A stretch of DNA of 64,000 nt. Source: Deltaproteobacteria bacterium (GTDB lineage: Bacteria; Myxococcota_A; UBA9160; JAJDAL01). Positions 25,825-33,822 of this stretch are shown here, one piece after another. Each line of letters begins with the position of its first letter. Position 1 is the first letter of the stretch. Where the stretch lies: NCBI GenBank assembly GCA_029261875.1, contig JAJDAL010000060.1, forward strand, positions 1-64,000, read 5' to 3'. The notes under the pieces were generated by a model. The model saw only the letters and a list, made by a program, of their open reading frames with translations, was not told the DNA's origin and made no database searches. The position numbers and the translations under genes are program-made.

Positions 25825-26772
25825 CTAGGACGACGCACCCACCAGGGCGATGGCGCCGGGCAAGACTTCGAAGCGCGCGGGGAGCGTTCCCAACGGCTCC
25901 CCGTCGATATCGAGCCACACGTCGCCGTCGGTGGTTTCCGCGTCGATGACGCGTGCGTGCTGAAATCGAACCTCGGGCCGCTCGAGGTGTCGGCCGCGGT
26001 AGACGTGCGGCATGTTGAGTGCGACCCGCCACTTGGAACCCGCCGGGACGATCACCACGTCGAGCAGGCCATCGTCGATCTTGGCGCGCGGGGCCACGTG
26101 CATTCCACCGCCGAAGTAGCGACCGTTGGCGGCGGTCGCCAGCAGCAGCGGTCCGTCGTAGATCTCCTCGCCGTCGCAACGCACCCGGACTCGCGGGTTG
26201 GTGTATTGGACCAATGCCCGCAACGTTCCCACCAGGAACGAAACGGTTCCGCCGAAGAGCATTGGGGCGCGGTTGACGAGTTCATCCGTGAGCCCGCTGA
26301 TTCCGAGGCTCGCGACGTTGAGGTAATAGGCGCGTTGCTCTTGCCCGGTGCGGTTTCGGTACGTCACGCGACCGGCGTCGACGCGTCGTGCTTTGCCCCG
26401 GGTCAACGCATCGATCGCCCCATCGATATCGCGGGGCAGCTCGAGGGTGCGCACCAGGTCGCCCCCGGTTCCCATCGGCAACACACACACTTCCGCATAG
26501 TCGCCGAGTTCGGCTGCGAGTAGGCCACTGACGACCTCGCTCGTGGTGCCATCGCCGCCGGCGACGATGATCTTCGACGCTCCCGCACGGACGCCTTCCC
26601 GCGCCAGGCGTTCGGCGTCGCGCGGGCCCTGGGTGCGGGCGATCTCGAGCTCTCCCAAAGCGCGACGCAACTTGTTCTCGATCGATTCCCAGTGCCGGCC
26701 GGTCGCACCGCTGCGGCTTTTGGGATTTCCGATGACGTGGGTCTGGGGGGGCTTGGGGGGGGAAAATATCAG
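25825..26772 (-). CDS. Diacylglycerol kinase catalytic-domain protein (lipid kinase); probable CTG start
   Basis: About 315 residues. VIGNPKSRSG near the N-terminus and IIVAGGDGTTSEVVSGL are the nucleotide-binding motifs of the DAGK/sphingosine-kinase fold; LPMGTGGDLVRTL follows. The C-terminal beta domain includes GMHVAPRAKIDDGLLDVV. It would phosphorylate a lipid such as diacylglycerol at the inner membrane. No ATG, GTG or TTG precedes the first motif in frame within a sensible distance. A CTG at 26772-26770 overlaps the glpD stop (CTGA) and gives about 12 residues before the motif. G7 and G8 tracts at 26754-26762 and just before could hide an indel instead. Confidence 0.82.
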   Translation of the reverse strand: MIFSPPKPPQTHVIGNPKSRSGATGRHWESIENKLRRALGELEIARTQGPRDAERLAREGVRAGASKIIVAGGDGTTSEVVSGLLAAELGDYAEVCVLPMGTGGDLVRTLELPRDIDGAIDALTRGKARRVDAGRVTYRNRTGQEQRAYYLNVASLGISGLTDELVNRAPMLFGGTVSFLVGTLRALVQYTNPRVRVRCDGEEIYDGPLLLATAANGRYFGGGMHVAPRAKIDDGLLDVVIVPAGSKWRVALNMPHVYRGRHLERPEVRFQHARVIDAETTDGDVWLDIDGEPLGTLPARFEVLPGAIALVGASS

Positions 26773-28439
26773 GCTGCGGAGGCCGCCGCTTGGGTCTCGG
26801 GGGCAACGATTTGATAGCGCCGCTGCACGGACGTCGCGTAGGCGATTGCCTCCGCGCGAATCCGCTCCCGGTCCCAACCCGCCGCGGCTCCGGCCGTCGC
26901 GGCGATGCGATCGAGTTCCGGCAGCCCCTGGCCCACGGCGAAGATCGCCATCCGCAGACGCCGTTCCAGCAGGTCGCACAGGTTGGCGGGACATTCGGTT
27001 CGAAACAACCAGGAAATTTCCGCGTAGGTGAAGCGCGATTCGCCGATCGGTTCGCGCGCAGACGCGTCCGCTTCGGCGAGCAATGCCTCGGCGTCGACGC
27101 CATAGGTGCGGGCCAGGAACTCTGCGCGGCGCGGGTGGATGCCGAAGCGCTCGGTGATGACTTGTTCGAGTTCGATTCGATCGAAGGAATCTTCGCGCAG
27201 GGGCAAGCTTCGGGTTTGACTCCTGCGAAGGGTCTGGCGCCGCGCCTTCGGAAGATCGCGCACGACCCGATCGACCATCTTCTCCGCACTGTCGCGATAG
27301 GTCGTGAGCTTGCCCCCCGCCAACGAGATCAATCCGGAAGGGTCGTCGTAGATGCGATGCTCGCGCGAAACCTGCGACGGTGGCGTCTCCGCCGACGCGG
27401 ACGCCACCAGCGGGCGAACGCCCGCGAAGACGCTTCGAATGTCATTGGTCGTGAGCGCGGCGCGCGGGAACGCCTGGTTGGCGGCTGCCAGCACGTAGTG
27501 GACTTCTTCGATGCGGACCGTCGGCTCATCGATCTCGTGGCTGAACGTGTCCGTCGTACCCAGCAATGCGACTTCGTCCCAGGGAATGAAGAAGAGATGA
27601 CGACCGTCCGGGGCTTCGAAGGTCACGGCACCCTCGGCGTGGACGCGCGAGCGCGGAATCACCACGTGAACGCCCTTGGCCGGGCGAAGTTCCGGCTGGA
27701 GGACCCGCCGATCCAAGCCCCGGATGCGTTCGACGCTTGGACCCGCTGCATTGATGATGCGGTCGGCCCGAATGGAAAGCGTGCGATTCGCGAGACGATC
27801 GTGGAGACGGACACCGATGATTCGCCCCTGTTCGTTGTGAAGGAACGCTTGCACTTCCGCGTGGTGAATGGCTTCGCCGCCCAGTCTGCGCGCGCTGCGC
27901 AGGGTTTCGATCACCAGACGCGCATCGTCGACCTGTCCATCCCAATAGAGTCCCGCCCCACGCAATTGGTCGCAGGCGATGTCGCGCGAGTACTCCGCCA
28001 CATCTTTCGGAGTCAGCATCTGGAATCGAGAGCTCTTTCGAAAATTGGCGAGCGCGGAGTACACCGTCAAAGCGCCGCGGACTTGCCAATAGGGGACCTT
28101 TCCCCCGCGATAGGCGGGGAACAGGAAGGGAATCGGTTGCACGAGATGCGGATTCAGGGCGGTGAGGAGATCCCGCTCGCGGCAGGCGGTGCGGGTGAGG
28201 GAGAGCTGGCCTTCCCCGATGTAGCGGAGCCCTCCGTGAATCAGTTTCGAAGAGCGCGATGAAGTGCCCCCGGCGAAATCGTCGCGTTCGAGCAAGCAGG
28301 TGCGAAGGCCGCGGCTGGCCGCGTCGCGCAGAACGCCCGCGCCGGTGATGCCGCCCCCCACCACCAGCAGTTCGACACCGTCGCGTTCGGCGCGCGTCAG
28401 TGCCTGGCTGCGTTCGTCGAGTGTCCAGGCGACCGTCAT
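26769..28439 (-). CDS. glpD: FAD-dependent glycerol-3-phosphate dehydrogenase
   Basis: A 556-residue enzyme that oxidises glycerol-3-phosphate to dihydroxyacetone phosphate and passes electrons to quinone at the inner membrane. LLVVGGGITGAGVLRDAASR near residue 22 binds FAD, followed by LLERDDFAGGTSSRSSKLIH and GGLRYI. GTTDTFSHEIDEPTV is the conserved central motif and GGKLTTYRDSAEKMVD closes the FAD domain; a C-terminal cap follows. The ATG at 28439 overlaps the regulator's TGA by 4 nt. Long upstream extensions of the frame are rejected because they would lie inside the regulator. The glycerol link of the operon is set by this gene. Confidence 0.93.
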   Translation of the reverse strand: MTVAWTLDERSQALTRAERDGVELLVVGGGITGAGVLRDAASRGLRTCLLERDDFAGGTSSRSSKLIHGGLRYIGEGQLSLTRTACRERDLLTALNPHLVQPIPFLFPAYRGGKVPYWQVRGALTVYSALANFRKSSRFQMLTPKDVAEYSRDIACDQLRGAGLYWDGQVDDARLVIETLRSARRLGGEAIHHAEVQAFLHNEQGRIIGVRLHDRLANRTLSIRADRIINAAGPSVERIRGLDRRVLQPELRPAKGVHVVIPRSRVHAEGAVTFEAPDGRHLFFIPWDEVALLGTTDTFSHEIDEPTVRIEEVHYVLAAANQAFPRAALTTNDIRSVFAGVRPLVASASAETPPSQVSREHRIYDDPSGLISLAGGKLTTYRDSAEKMVDRVVRDLPKARRQTLRRSQTRSLPLREDSFDRIELEQVITERFGIHPRRAEFLARTYGVDAEALLAEADASAREPIGESRFTYAEISWLFRTECPANLCDLLERRLRMAIFAVGQGLPELDRIAATAGAAAGWDRERIRAEAIAYATSVQRRYQIVAPETQAAASAA

Positions 28440-29197
28440 GAAGCGGGTTCCGCCCGCGGTCCGATCATGCCCGCTTCTTCGAGTGCGGCCGCCGACGCGA
28501 GAATCGACTCTTCGCTGTAATCGAGCATCTTCGTCACGATCTCGACCGCCGACGCGGCGTCGTGTTTCTCCAACGCCATCAGCAGCGCGCGATGGGTCTG
28601 CATCGACCGTTCCGAATCGCGATTCTCGTTGTAGTAGAGCGGCCCGAGGCGCTGAACGAGTTTGGTGAAGAGATTGACGATGGTCTGGTACATCAAATTG
28701 CCCGAGGCAGCGCCGAGCAGCGTGTTCATCTCGATATCGATTTCGAGAGCACTCTTGGGATCTGCGCCCTCCGCGGTCTCGCGATACAGCAGGGAACGAG
28801 CGCATTCGATTTGCGCATCGGTTCGGTTCTTTGCCGCCAACTCCACGACGTGGAGCACCGTGTGTCGGCGGAACTCGAGGAGCTGGCGCAGGAGATCGCA
28901 CGTGATCGTGTAGGGCTCGCGCAAGAGCGCTTCGATGACTTGCGGTGCCGAGGACTCGGCGACGCCGCACACGAAAGCCCCCTGGCCGTGGCGGATTTCG
29001 ATCAGTTCCAGGAATTCCAATCGCTTCAGGGCTTCGCGTGCGGACGATCGGTTGACCCGCAGCGCCAGCGCGAGTTCGCGTTCCGTCGGCAAGCGTGAGC
29101 CGGCCGGGTAGGCGCCCGTCAGGATCTTGGATCGCAATTGATCGAAAACGCCGTCCGCTCGCCGCGGCACGTCGAGGGGCTGAAGTGTGTTTTCCAT
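28436..29197 (-). CDS. GntR/FadR-family transcriptional regulator (FCD domain)
   Basis: A 253-residue regulator. The N-terminal winged helix-turn-helix includes RLPTERELALALRVNRSSAREALKRL, and an all-helical FCD ligand domain follows from about residue 95. FCD regulators bind small carboxylates or acyl-CoA. It is first in a four-gene operon (regulator, glpD, lipid kinase, qng1) and overlaps glpD by 4 nt, so it probably autoregulates and controls glycerol-3-phosphate use. The 192-nt upstream region contains a notably AT-rich run near 29287-29315. No canonical FadR operator was recognised. Confidence 0.88.
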   Translation of the reverse strand: MENTLQPLDVPRRADGVFDQLRSKILTGAYPAGSRLPTERELALALRVNRSSAREALKRLEFLELIEIRHGQGAFVCGVAESSAPQVIEALLREPYTITCDLLRQLLEFRRHTVLHVVELAAKNRTDAQIECARSLLYRETAEGADPKSALEIDIEMNTLLGAASGNLMYQTIVNLFTKLVQRLGPLYYNENRDSERSMQTHRALLMALEKHDAASAVEIVTKMLDYSEESILASAAALEEAGMIGPRAEPAS

Positions 29198-29389
29198 GTG
29201 GGGACTCCCGGGAGGTTGGGGTCAGGGTCGGAGGTCCGACCACGAGAGCTTATCCAACACGACCGCTCCGGTCAAAATGCATTCGATCTAATTTTATTAT
29301 TGATATCAGTTGGTTACGGAATGGAGGGCAATCGGTGTTCGCGCGCCGACGGAGTGTCGCGTGCGCGTCGGTGGGTCTATGCTCCGCCC

Positions 29390-30094
29390 GTGGACAAGCG
29401 GAACCGTAGCGATGTCTGGGCGCTGGCTTTTCTCCTGGTCCTGGGAGTCGGGGCTTTCTTTGCGCGCCGCGCGCTGGGAATCGAGTGGAGCGCGGAATCC
29501 ATCCGCACGCTGGTCGACGGTCTGGGATTCTGGGGCCCGCTGCTCTTCATCGCCCTGGTGGGCTTCCGCATGTTGCTCCTGATTCCGTCGCAGATCGTTC
29601 TGGTTGCGGGCGGGCTGTGTTTCGGCGTCGCCGCCGGCACCCTGTACGGCGCCATCGGGCTGACGTTTTCGGGATCTCTGGTGTATGGGATCGCGCGGCT
29701 TGCGGGGCGCGATGTCCTGTTGTCCCGTCTGCCACCCAACAGTCGCGAGATTCTCGATCACGTGGGTCGTCGGATCGGACCGCTGTTCATCGCACTGGGG
29801 ACCGGCTACCCCCTGGGTCCCATCACCGCATACCACGCCGGCGCTGCCTTCACGGGCATGACGATCCCCGCGTTCCTTTTGGCCCTCGTGATCGGTGCGA
29901 CGATTCGTTCCGCGCTGTTTACCGCCTTCGGGAACGCGTTGGTGGAGCAAGGGAGTTTGAATCTGATTCTCGCGGCCGCCGCGATCCTCGCCGTCGGCGT
30001 CATCCCTTTGCTGATTCCCCGCACGCGGCAATGGTTGCTCAGCCGGATGTTGCCCTCGACCCCAGATCCCGAGTCCGACGAGACTTCGGTCTAG
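29390..30094 (+). CDS. VTT-domain (DedA/TVP38-like) membrane protein
   Basis: A 234-residue membrane protein with about six hydrophobic stretches. GLCFGVAAGTLYGAIGLTFS and GTGYPLGPITAYHAGAAFTG mark the VTT/TVP38 family, thought to scramble or move lipids across the inner membrane. The start is GTG at 29390 (VDKRNRSD), just before the first transmembrane helix; longer ATG starts add only a non-hydrophobic extension over the promoter region. Its TAG and the aconitase TAG on the other strand share the palindrome CTAG. Confidence 0.78.
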   Translation: MDKRNRSDVWALAFLLVLGVGAFFARRALGIEWSAESIRTLVDGLGFWGPLLFIALVGFRMLLLIPSQIVLVAGGLCFGVAAGTLYGAIGLTFSGSLVYGIARLAGRDVLLSRLPPNSREILDHVGRRIGPLFIALGTGYPLGPITAYHAGAAFTGMTIPAFLLALVIGATIRSALFTAFGNALVEQGSLNLILAAAAILAVGVIPLLIPRTRQWLLSRMLPSTPDPESDETSV

Positions 30095-32367
30095 GCTGCT
30101 CCCCGACGCAACAGATTGAGGGCGGAACCCGCGCGGAACCACTCGATCTGGTCGGGATTCAAGGTGTGGCGCACGCGGAATTGTTCTTCGCTGCCATCGT
30201 CGTGATGCAGGGTCACGTCGAGGGTGCCACCGGGGGCGAGCCGCGCAATCCCCGTGATGCTGATGCGGTCGGTCTCGCGCACGCGGTCGTAATCCGCGAG
30301 ATCCTCGAAGGTCAGCGGCAAGACGCCTTGCTTCTTCAGGTTCGATTCGTGAATCCGCGCAAAGCTGCGCACGATCACCGCCGCGGCGCCGAGGAAGCGC
30401 GGCGACATGGCAGCGTGTTCACGGCTGCTTCCTTCGCCGTAATTGTCGTCCCCCACGATGGCGAACCGCAACCCGGCGGCTTTGTAGTGACGCCCGATCT
30501 TCGCGAACGCGACATCGCGTTCCCCGGTCAATAGATTCACCCCGGTACCGGTCTGTCCCGTGAACGCGTTGGTGGCACCGACACACAAGTTGTCGCTGAT
30601 CTTGTCGAGGTGGCCGCGGAAACGCAGCCAGGGACCGGCGGGCGAGATGTGGTCCGTCGTGCACTTGCCCTTGGCTTTGAGGAGCAGCGGGAGTTCTTGA
30701 AAATCGTTTCCGTCCCAAGGCGCGAAGGGCGTGAGGAGTTGCAGGCGATCGCTGTCCGGCGCCACTTCGACGCTCACCCCCGTGCGATCCGCGGGCGGGT
30801 CCTGATACCCCTCGGCGCTCGTGACGAAACCGTTTTTCGGTACGTCGGGCGCCGGTTCCGGCGGGGTCAAGCGAAAGCGCGTCCCATCCGCCGCCTCGAT
30901 TTCGTCTGTCTGAGGGTCGAAGGAAAGGCGACCCGCCAGCGAATAGGCGACGACGATCTCGGGGCTTCCGATGAAGGAGAGGGTGCCTTTGTTGCCGTCG
31001 TTGCGGCGCGGAAAATTCCGGTTGAAGGAATTCAGGATCGAGTTGGTCTCCCCTTCCTTGATGTCGTCGCGCTTCCATTGGCCGATGCACGGACCGCAGG
31101 CATTCGCGAGCACCGTCGCGCCGATGGATTCCAAATCTTCGAGCTGACCGTCGCGCTTGATGGTGCGGTGAATCTGTTCCGATCCGGGTGTTACGAACAG
31201 AGATTTGCGCGCCCGCGCGCCCTTGGCGCTGGCCTGGCGGGCCACGTCCGCGGCGCGGGACAAGTCTTCGTAGGAGGAATTCGTACAACTTCCGATCAGG
31301 AACGAAGAAATTTCATCCGGGTAGTCGTTGGCGCGAACGTCCTCGGCCATGCGCGAGATCGGGCGCGCGAGATCCGGCGTGTGGGGACCGACGATGTGGG
31401 GTTCGAGTTTCGAGAGGTCGATTTCGACGACCTGGTCGAAGTAGCGTCCGGGGTCGGCTTCCACTTCGGGATCGCAGCGCAGAAGGTCGCGGCGTTGGTT
31501 GGCGAGGTCGACCAGGGCTTCTCGGCCCGTGGACTTCAGGTACAGCGCCATGCGTTCGTCGTAGGGAAAGATCGAGGTCGTGGCGCCGAGCTCGGCACCC
31601 ATGTTGGTAATGGTCCCCTTGCCGGTTGCGCTGATCGAATTCGTCCCGGGACCAAAATATTCGACGACGCGATTGGTTCCACCCTTGACCGTCAGCACCT
31701 TGCAGACGTACAGGATGACGTCTTTGGGGGCCGTCCAACCCGAGAGCGAGCCGGTCAGGTGGATGCCCACGGGTTTGGGGTAGAGGACTTCCCACGGGAA
31801 TCCCGCCATGACGTCGACGGCGTCGGCTCCCCCGACCCCGCACGCAAACATCCCCAGGCCGCCGGCGTTGGGGGTGTGGGAATCCGTACCGATCATGAGA
31901 CCGCCGGGGAACGCGTAATTTTCGAGCACCACCTGGTGGATGATTCCCGCGCCTGGTCCCCAGAAACCGATTCCGTAACGCGCCGAGGCGGAACGCAGGA
32001 AATCGTAAACCTCGCGATTGTTGTCGGTGGCGACCGCCAGGTCCGTGTCCGCACCCACGCGCGCTTGAATCAAGTGGTCACAATGAACGGTCGTCGGAAC
32101 TGCGGTGTCGGGCTTGCCCGACGACATGAACTGCAAGATGGCCATCTGTGCCGTGGCGTCCTGCATGGCGACGCGATCCGGGGCGAGTTCGATGTAGCTA
32201 CGGCCGGCTTCGAGTTCCGCACCCTCGGGGTCCGAAAGATGCCCGAGCATCACTTTTTCCGCGTAGGTGAGTGGACGTCCCAGGCGCTCGCGAATGATTG
32301 CGACGTTGCGCCCGAGGCGATCGTACGCCGCGCGAACGAGTTCCGGTGTGGTGTCAATTTCCGACAT
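30091..32367 (-). CDS. acn: Aconitate hydratase, mitochondrial-type
   Basis: A 758-residue aconitase of the TCA cycle, interconverting citrate and isocitrate through a 4Fe-4S cluster. Cluster ligands are the Cys of IGSCTNSSYEDL and the two in NACGPCIGQWKR. GTDSHTPNAGGLGMFACGVGG and GDDNYGEGSSREHAAM are the substrate and swivel-domain motifs. Length and order match the mitochondrial aconitase type rather than bacterial AcnB. The ATG at 32367 has GGAGG 6 nt upstream; a TTG two codons earlier is less likely. It converges on the VTT gene and shares its stop bases. Confidence 0.95.
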   Translation of the reverse strand: MSEIDTTPELVRAAYDRLGRNVAIIRERLGRPLTYAEKVMLGHLSDPEGAELEAGRSYIELAPDRVAMQDATAQMAILQFMSSGKPDTAVPTTVHCDHLIQARVGADTDLAVATDNNREVYDFLRSASARYGIGFWGPGAGIIHQVVLENYAFPGGLMIGTDSHTPNAGGLGMFACGVGGADAVDVMAGFPWEVLYPKPVGIHLTGSLSGWTAPKDVILYVCKVLTVKGGTNRVVEYFGPGTNSISATGKGTITNMGAELGATTSIFPYDERMALYLKSTGREALVDLANQRRDLLRCDPEVEADPGRYFDQVVEIDLSKLEPHIVGPHTPDLARPISRMAEDVRANDYPDEISSFLIGSCTNSSYEDLSRAADVARQASAKGARARKSLFVTPGSEQIHRTIKRDGQLEDLESIGATVLANACGPCIGQWKRDDIKEGETNSILNSFNRNFPRRNDGNKGTLSFIGSPEIVVAYSLAGRLSFDPQTDEIEAADGTRFRLTPPEPAPDVPKNGFVTSAEGYQDPPADRTGVSVEVAPDSDRLQLLTPFAPWDGNDFQELPLLLKAKGKCTTDHISPAGPWLRFRGHLDKISDNLCVGATNAFTGQTGTGVNLLTGERDVAFAKIGRHYKAAGLRFAIVGDDNYGEGSSREHAAMSPRFLGAAAVIVRSFARIHESNLKKQGVLPLTFEDLADYDRVRETDRISITGIARLAPGGTLDVTLHHDDGSEEQFRVRHTLNPDQIEWFRAGSALNLLRRGAA

Positions 32368-32402
32368 GGCCAACCTCCGGGTTCGAGATTAGCGCACTGG
32401 CC

Positions 32403-33812
32403 CTACCCGCGTTGCGGGATGCCTCGAAGCTCCGCAAGCAAATGGGCACTCGCTCTCGCGGCTTTGCGAAAGTCTTGAAGGTTCAAACTCTCGTTTTCGC
32501 CGTGGGCGTTGCAGGGAGGGTCTTCGAGGCCAAGCAGTAGGGCCGGCGCGCCCGCCAAGACTTCCACGAACGGTCCGACGAATGGGATGGACCCGCCGCA
32601 GCCGATGGATACCGGCTCGCACGCGAAGCCGGCTTGCAGCGCGCGCCGCGCTGCGTCGAATGCGGGCCCCTCGGGTTCCGTACGCCAACCCGGAACTGCG
32701 GTCTCTACCTCGGTGTGGACTTCCAGACCCCAGGGCGGATCCGTTTCGAGGAACGCGACGGCGAGATCGCGGACGCGCAAGGCGTCCTGACCCGGAGCGA
32801 TTCGAATTCCGATGCGGGCCCGCGCTTGCGCCATCAACTGGTTGGCCGCCGTGGCGAGGGGCATGCCTTCGAGGGCCGTGAGCGCGAGGGAGGGGCGGGT
32901 CCACAGGCGCTCGTAGGCACTCCGCTCGGGTTCACCGGCAAAGCGCGCGGAACCCACCAGGCCTGCGTCGCTGCGAAACGCGGCGGCGTCGAATGGCAAC
33001 GAGGCCAAGCGCGCGCTTTCCGCAGAACCGAGTTCCGGCACGTCGTCGTAGATTCCTGGGATCGCGATCGCTCCATCCGCGTCGACCAGGCGAGCCAAGA
33101 TCCGCGTCAATGCGGTTGCGGCGTCGGGAAGCGGGCCACCCCACATGCCGCTGTGCAGCGGGTGGTCGAGGGCGCGAACCGTTACATCGATGGCGACCAG
33201 GCCGCGCAGGCTGGTGGTGAGCGACGGGATTCCCGTGGCGAGGTTCGCCGTGTCGGAAAGCACGACGACGTCGGCTTGCAGGCGTTCCCGGTAGGTGCGG
33301 AGAAACTCCGTGAGGTGGCCGGATCCGATTTCTTCTTCGCCTTCGACGATCAATTTCACGTTGATGGGAAGCCTGCCGTGGGTCTCCAGCCAAGCGCGAA
33401 CCGCGGCCACGTGGAGCAAGAGTCCCGCTTTGTCGTCCACGACGCCGCGTCCGTAGAGTCGACCGTCCTCGCGCACGCTGGGCTCGAAGGGGGGAGTCTC
33501 CCAATGTTCGATTCGTCCGGGCGGCTGCACGTCGTGATGGGCGTAGATGATGGCGGTGGGTGCGCCCGGCGCATGCTGCCATTGGGCGAACACGTAGGGG
33601 TGTGCGTCGCCTACCCGCAAGACTTCGACCGCTTCGAATCCCGTTCGCGAAAGGAGGTCCGCCACGTGGTCCGCCGAGCGGGCGACCGCGGCGGGGTCGA
33701 AGCCGGCGGCGGAAACGCTCGGGATCTTGGAAAGCGCGATCAATTCTTCGACGGTTTCGTCGAAGCGCTGCTCCAGGGCTGCCAGGACCGGTTCGATGTC
33801 CAAATCCACCAC
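32403..33812 (-). CDS. M20-family metallopeptidase / dipeptidase
   Basis: A 469-residue peptidase. IIYAHHDVQPPG gives the His-x-Asp pair, VVDDKAGLLL the bridging Asp, EGEEEIGSGHL the Glu-Glu base and ligand, and CGGSIPFVGPF the last His-replacing loop region typical of M20 dipeptidases. The insert dimerisation domain sits between. It is a cytosolic zinc enzyme likely acting on dipeptides; substrate unknown. The GTG start at 33812 lies 10 nt after the hpnN gene with GGGGG upstream, so it may be read from the same transcript. Confidence 0.88.
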   Translation of the reverse strand: MVDLDIEPVLAALEQRFDETVEELIALSKIPSVSAAGFDPAAVARSADHVADLLSRTGFEAVEVLRVGDAHPYVFAQWQHAPGAPTAIIYAHHDVQPPGRIEHWETPPFEPSVREDGRLYGRGVVDDKAGLLLHVAAVRAWLETHGRLPINVKLIVEGEEEIGSGHLTEFLRTYRERLQADVVVLSDTANLATGIPSLTTSLRGLVAIDVTVRALDHPLHSGMWGGPLPDAATALTRILARLVDADGAIAIPGIYDDVPELGSAESARLASLPFDAAAFRSDAGLVGSARFAGEPERSAYERLWTRPSLALTALEGMPLATAANQLMAQARARIGIRIAPGQDALRVRDLAVAFLETDPPWGLEVHTEVETAVPGWRTEPEGPAFDAARRALQAGFACEPVSIGCGGSIPFVGPFVEVLAGAPALLLGLEDPPCNAHGENESLNLQDFRKAARASAHLLAELRGIPQRG

Positions 33813-33822
33813 TGCAACCCCC

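Noticed and set aside
30610..32478. 622-residue open frame opposite aconitase
   Set aside because: Same type of antisense shadow; aconitase motifs fix the coding strand.
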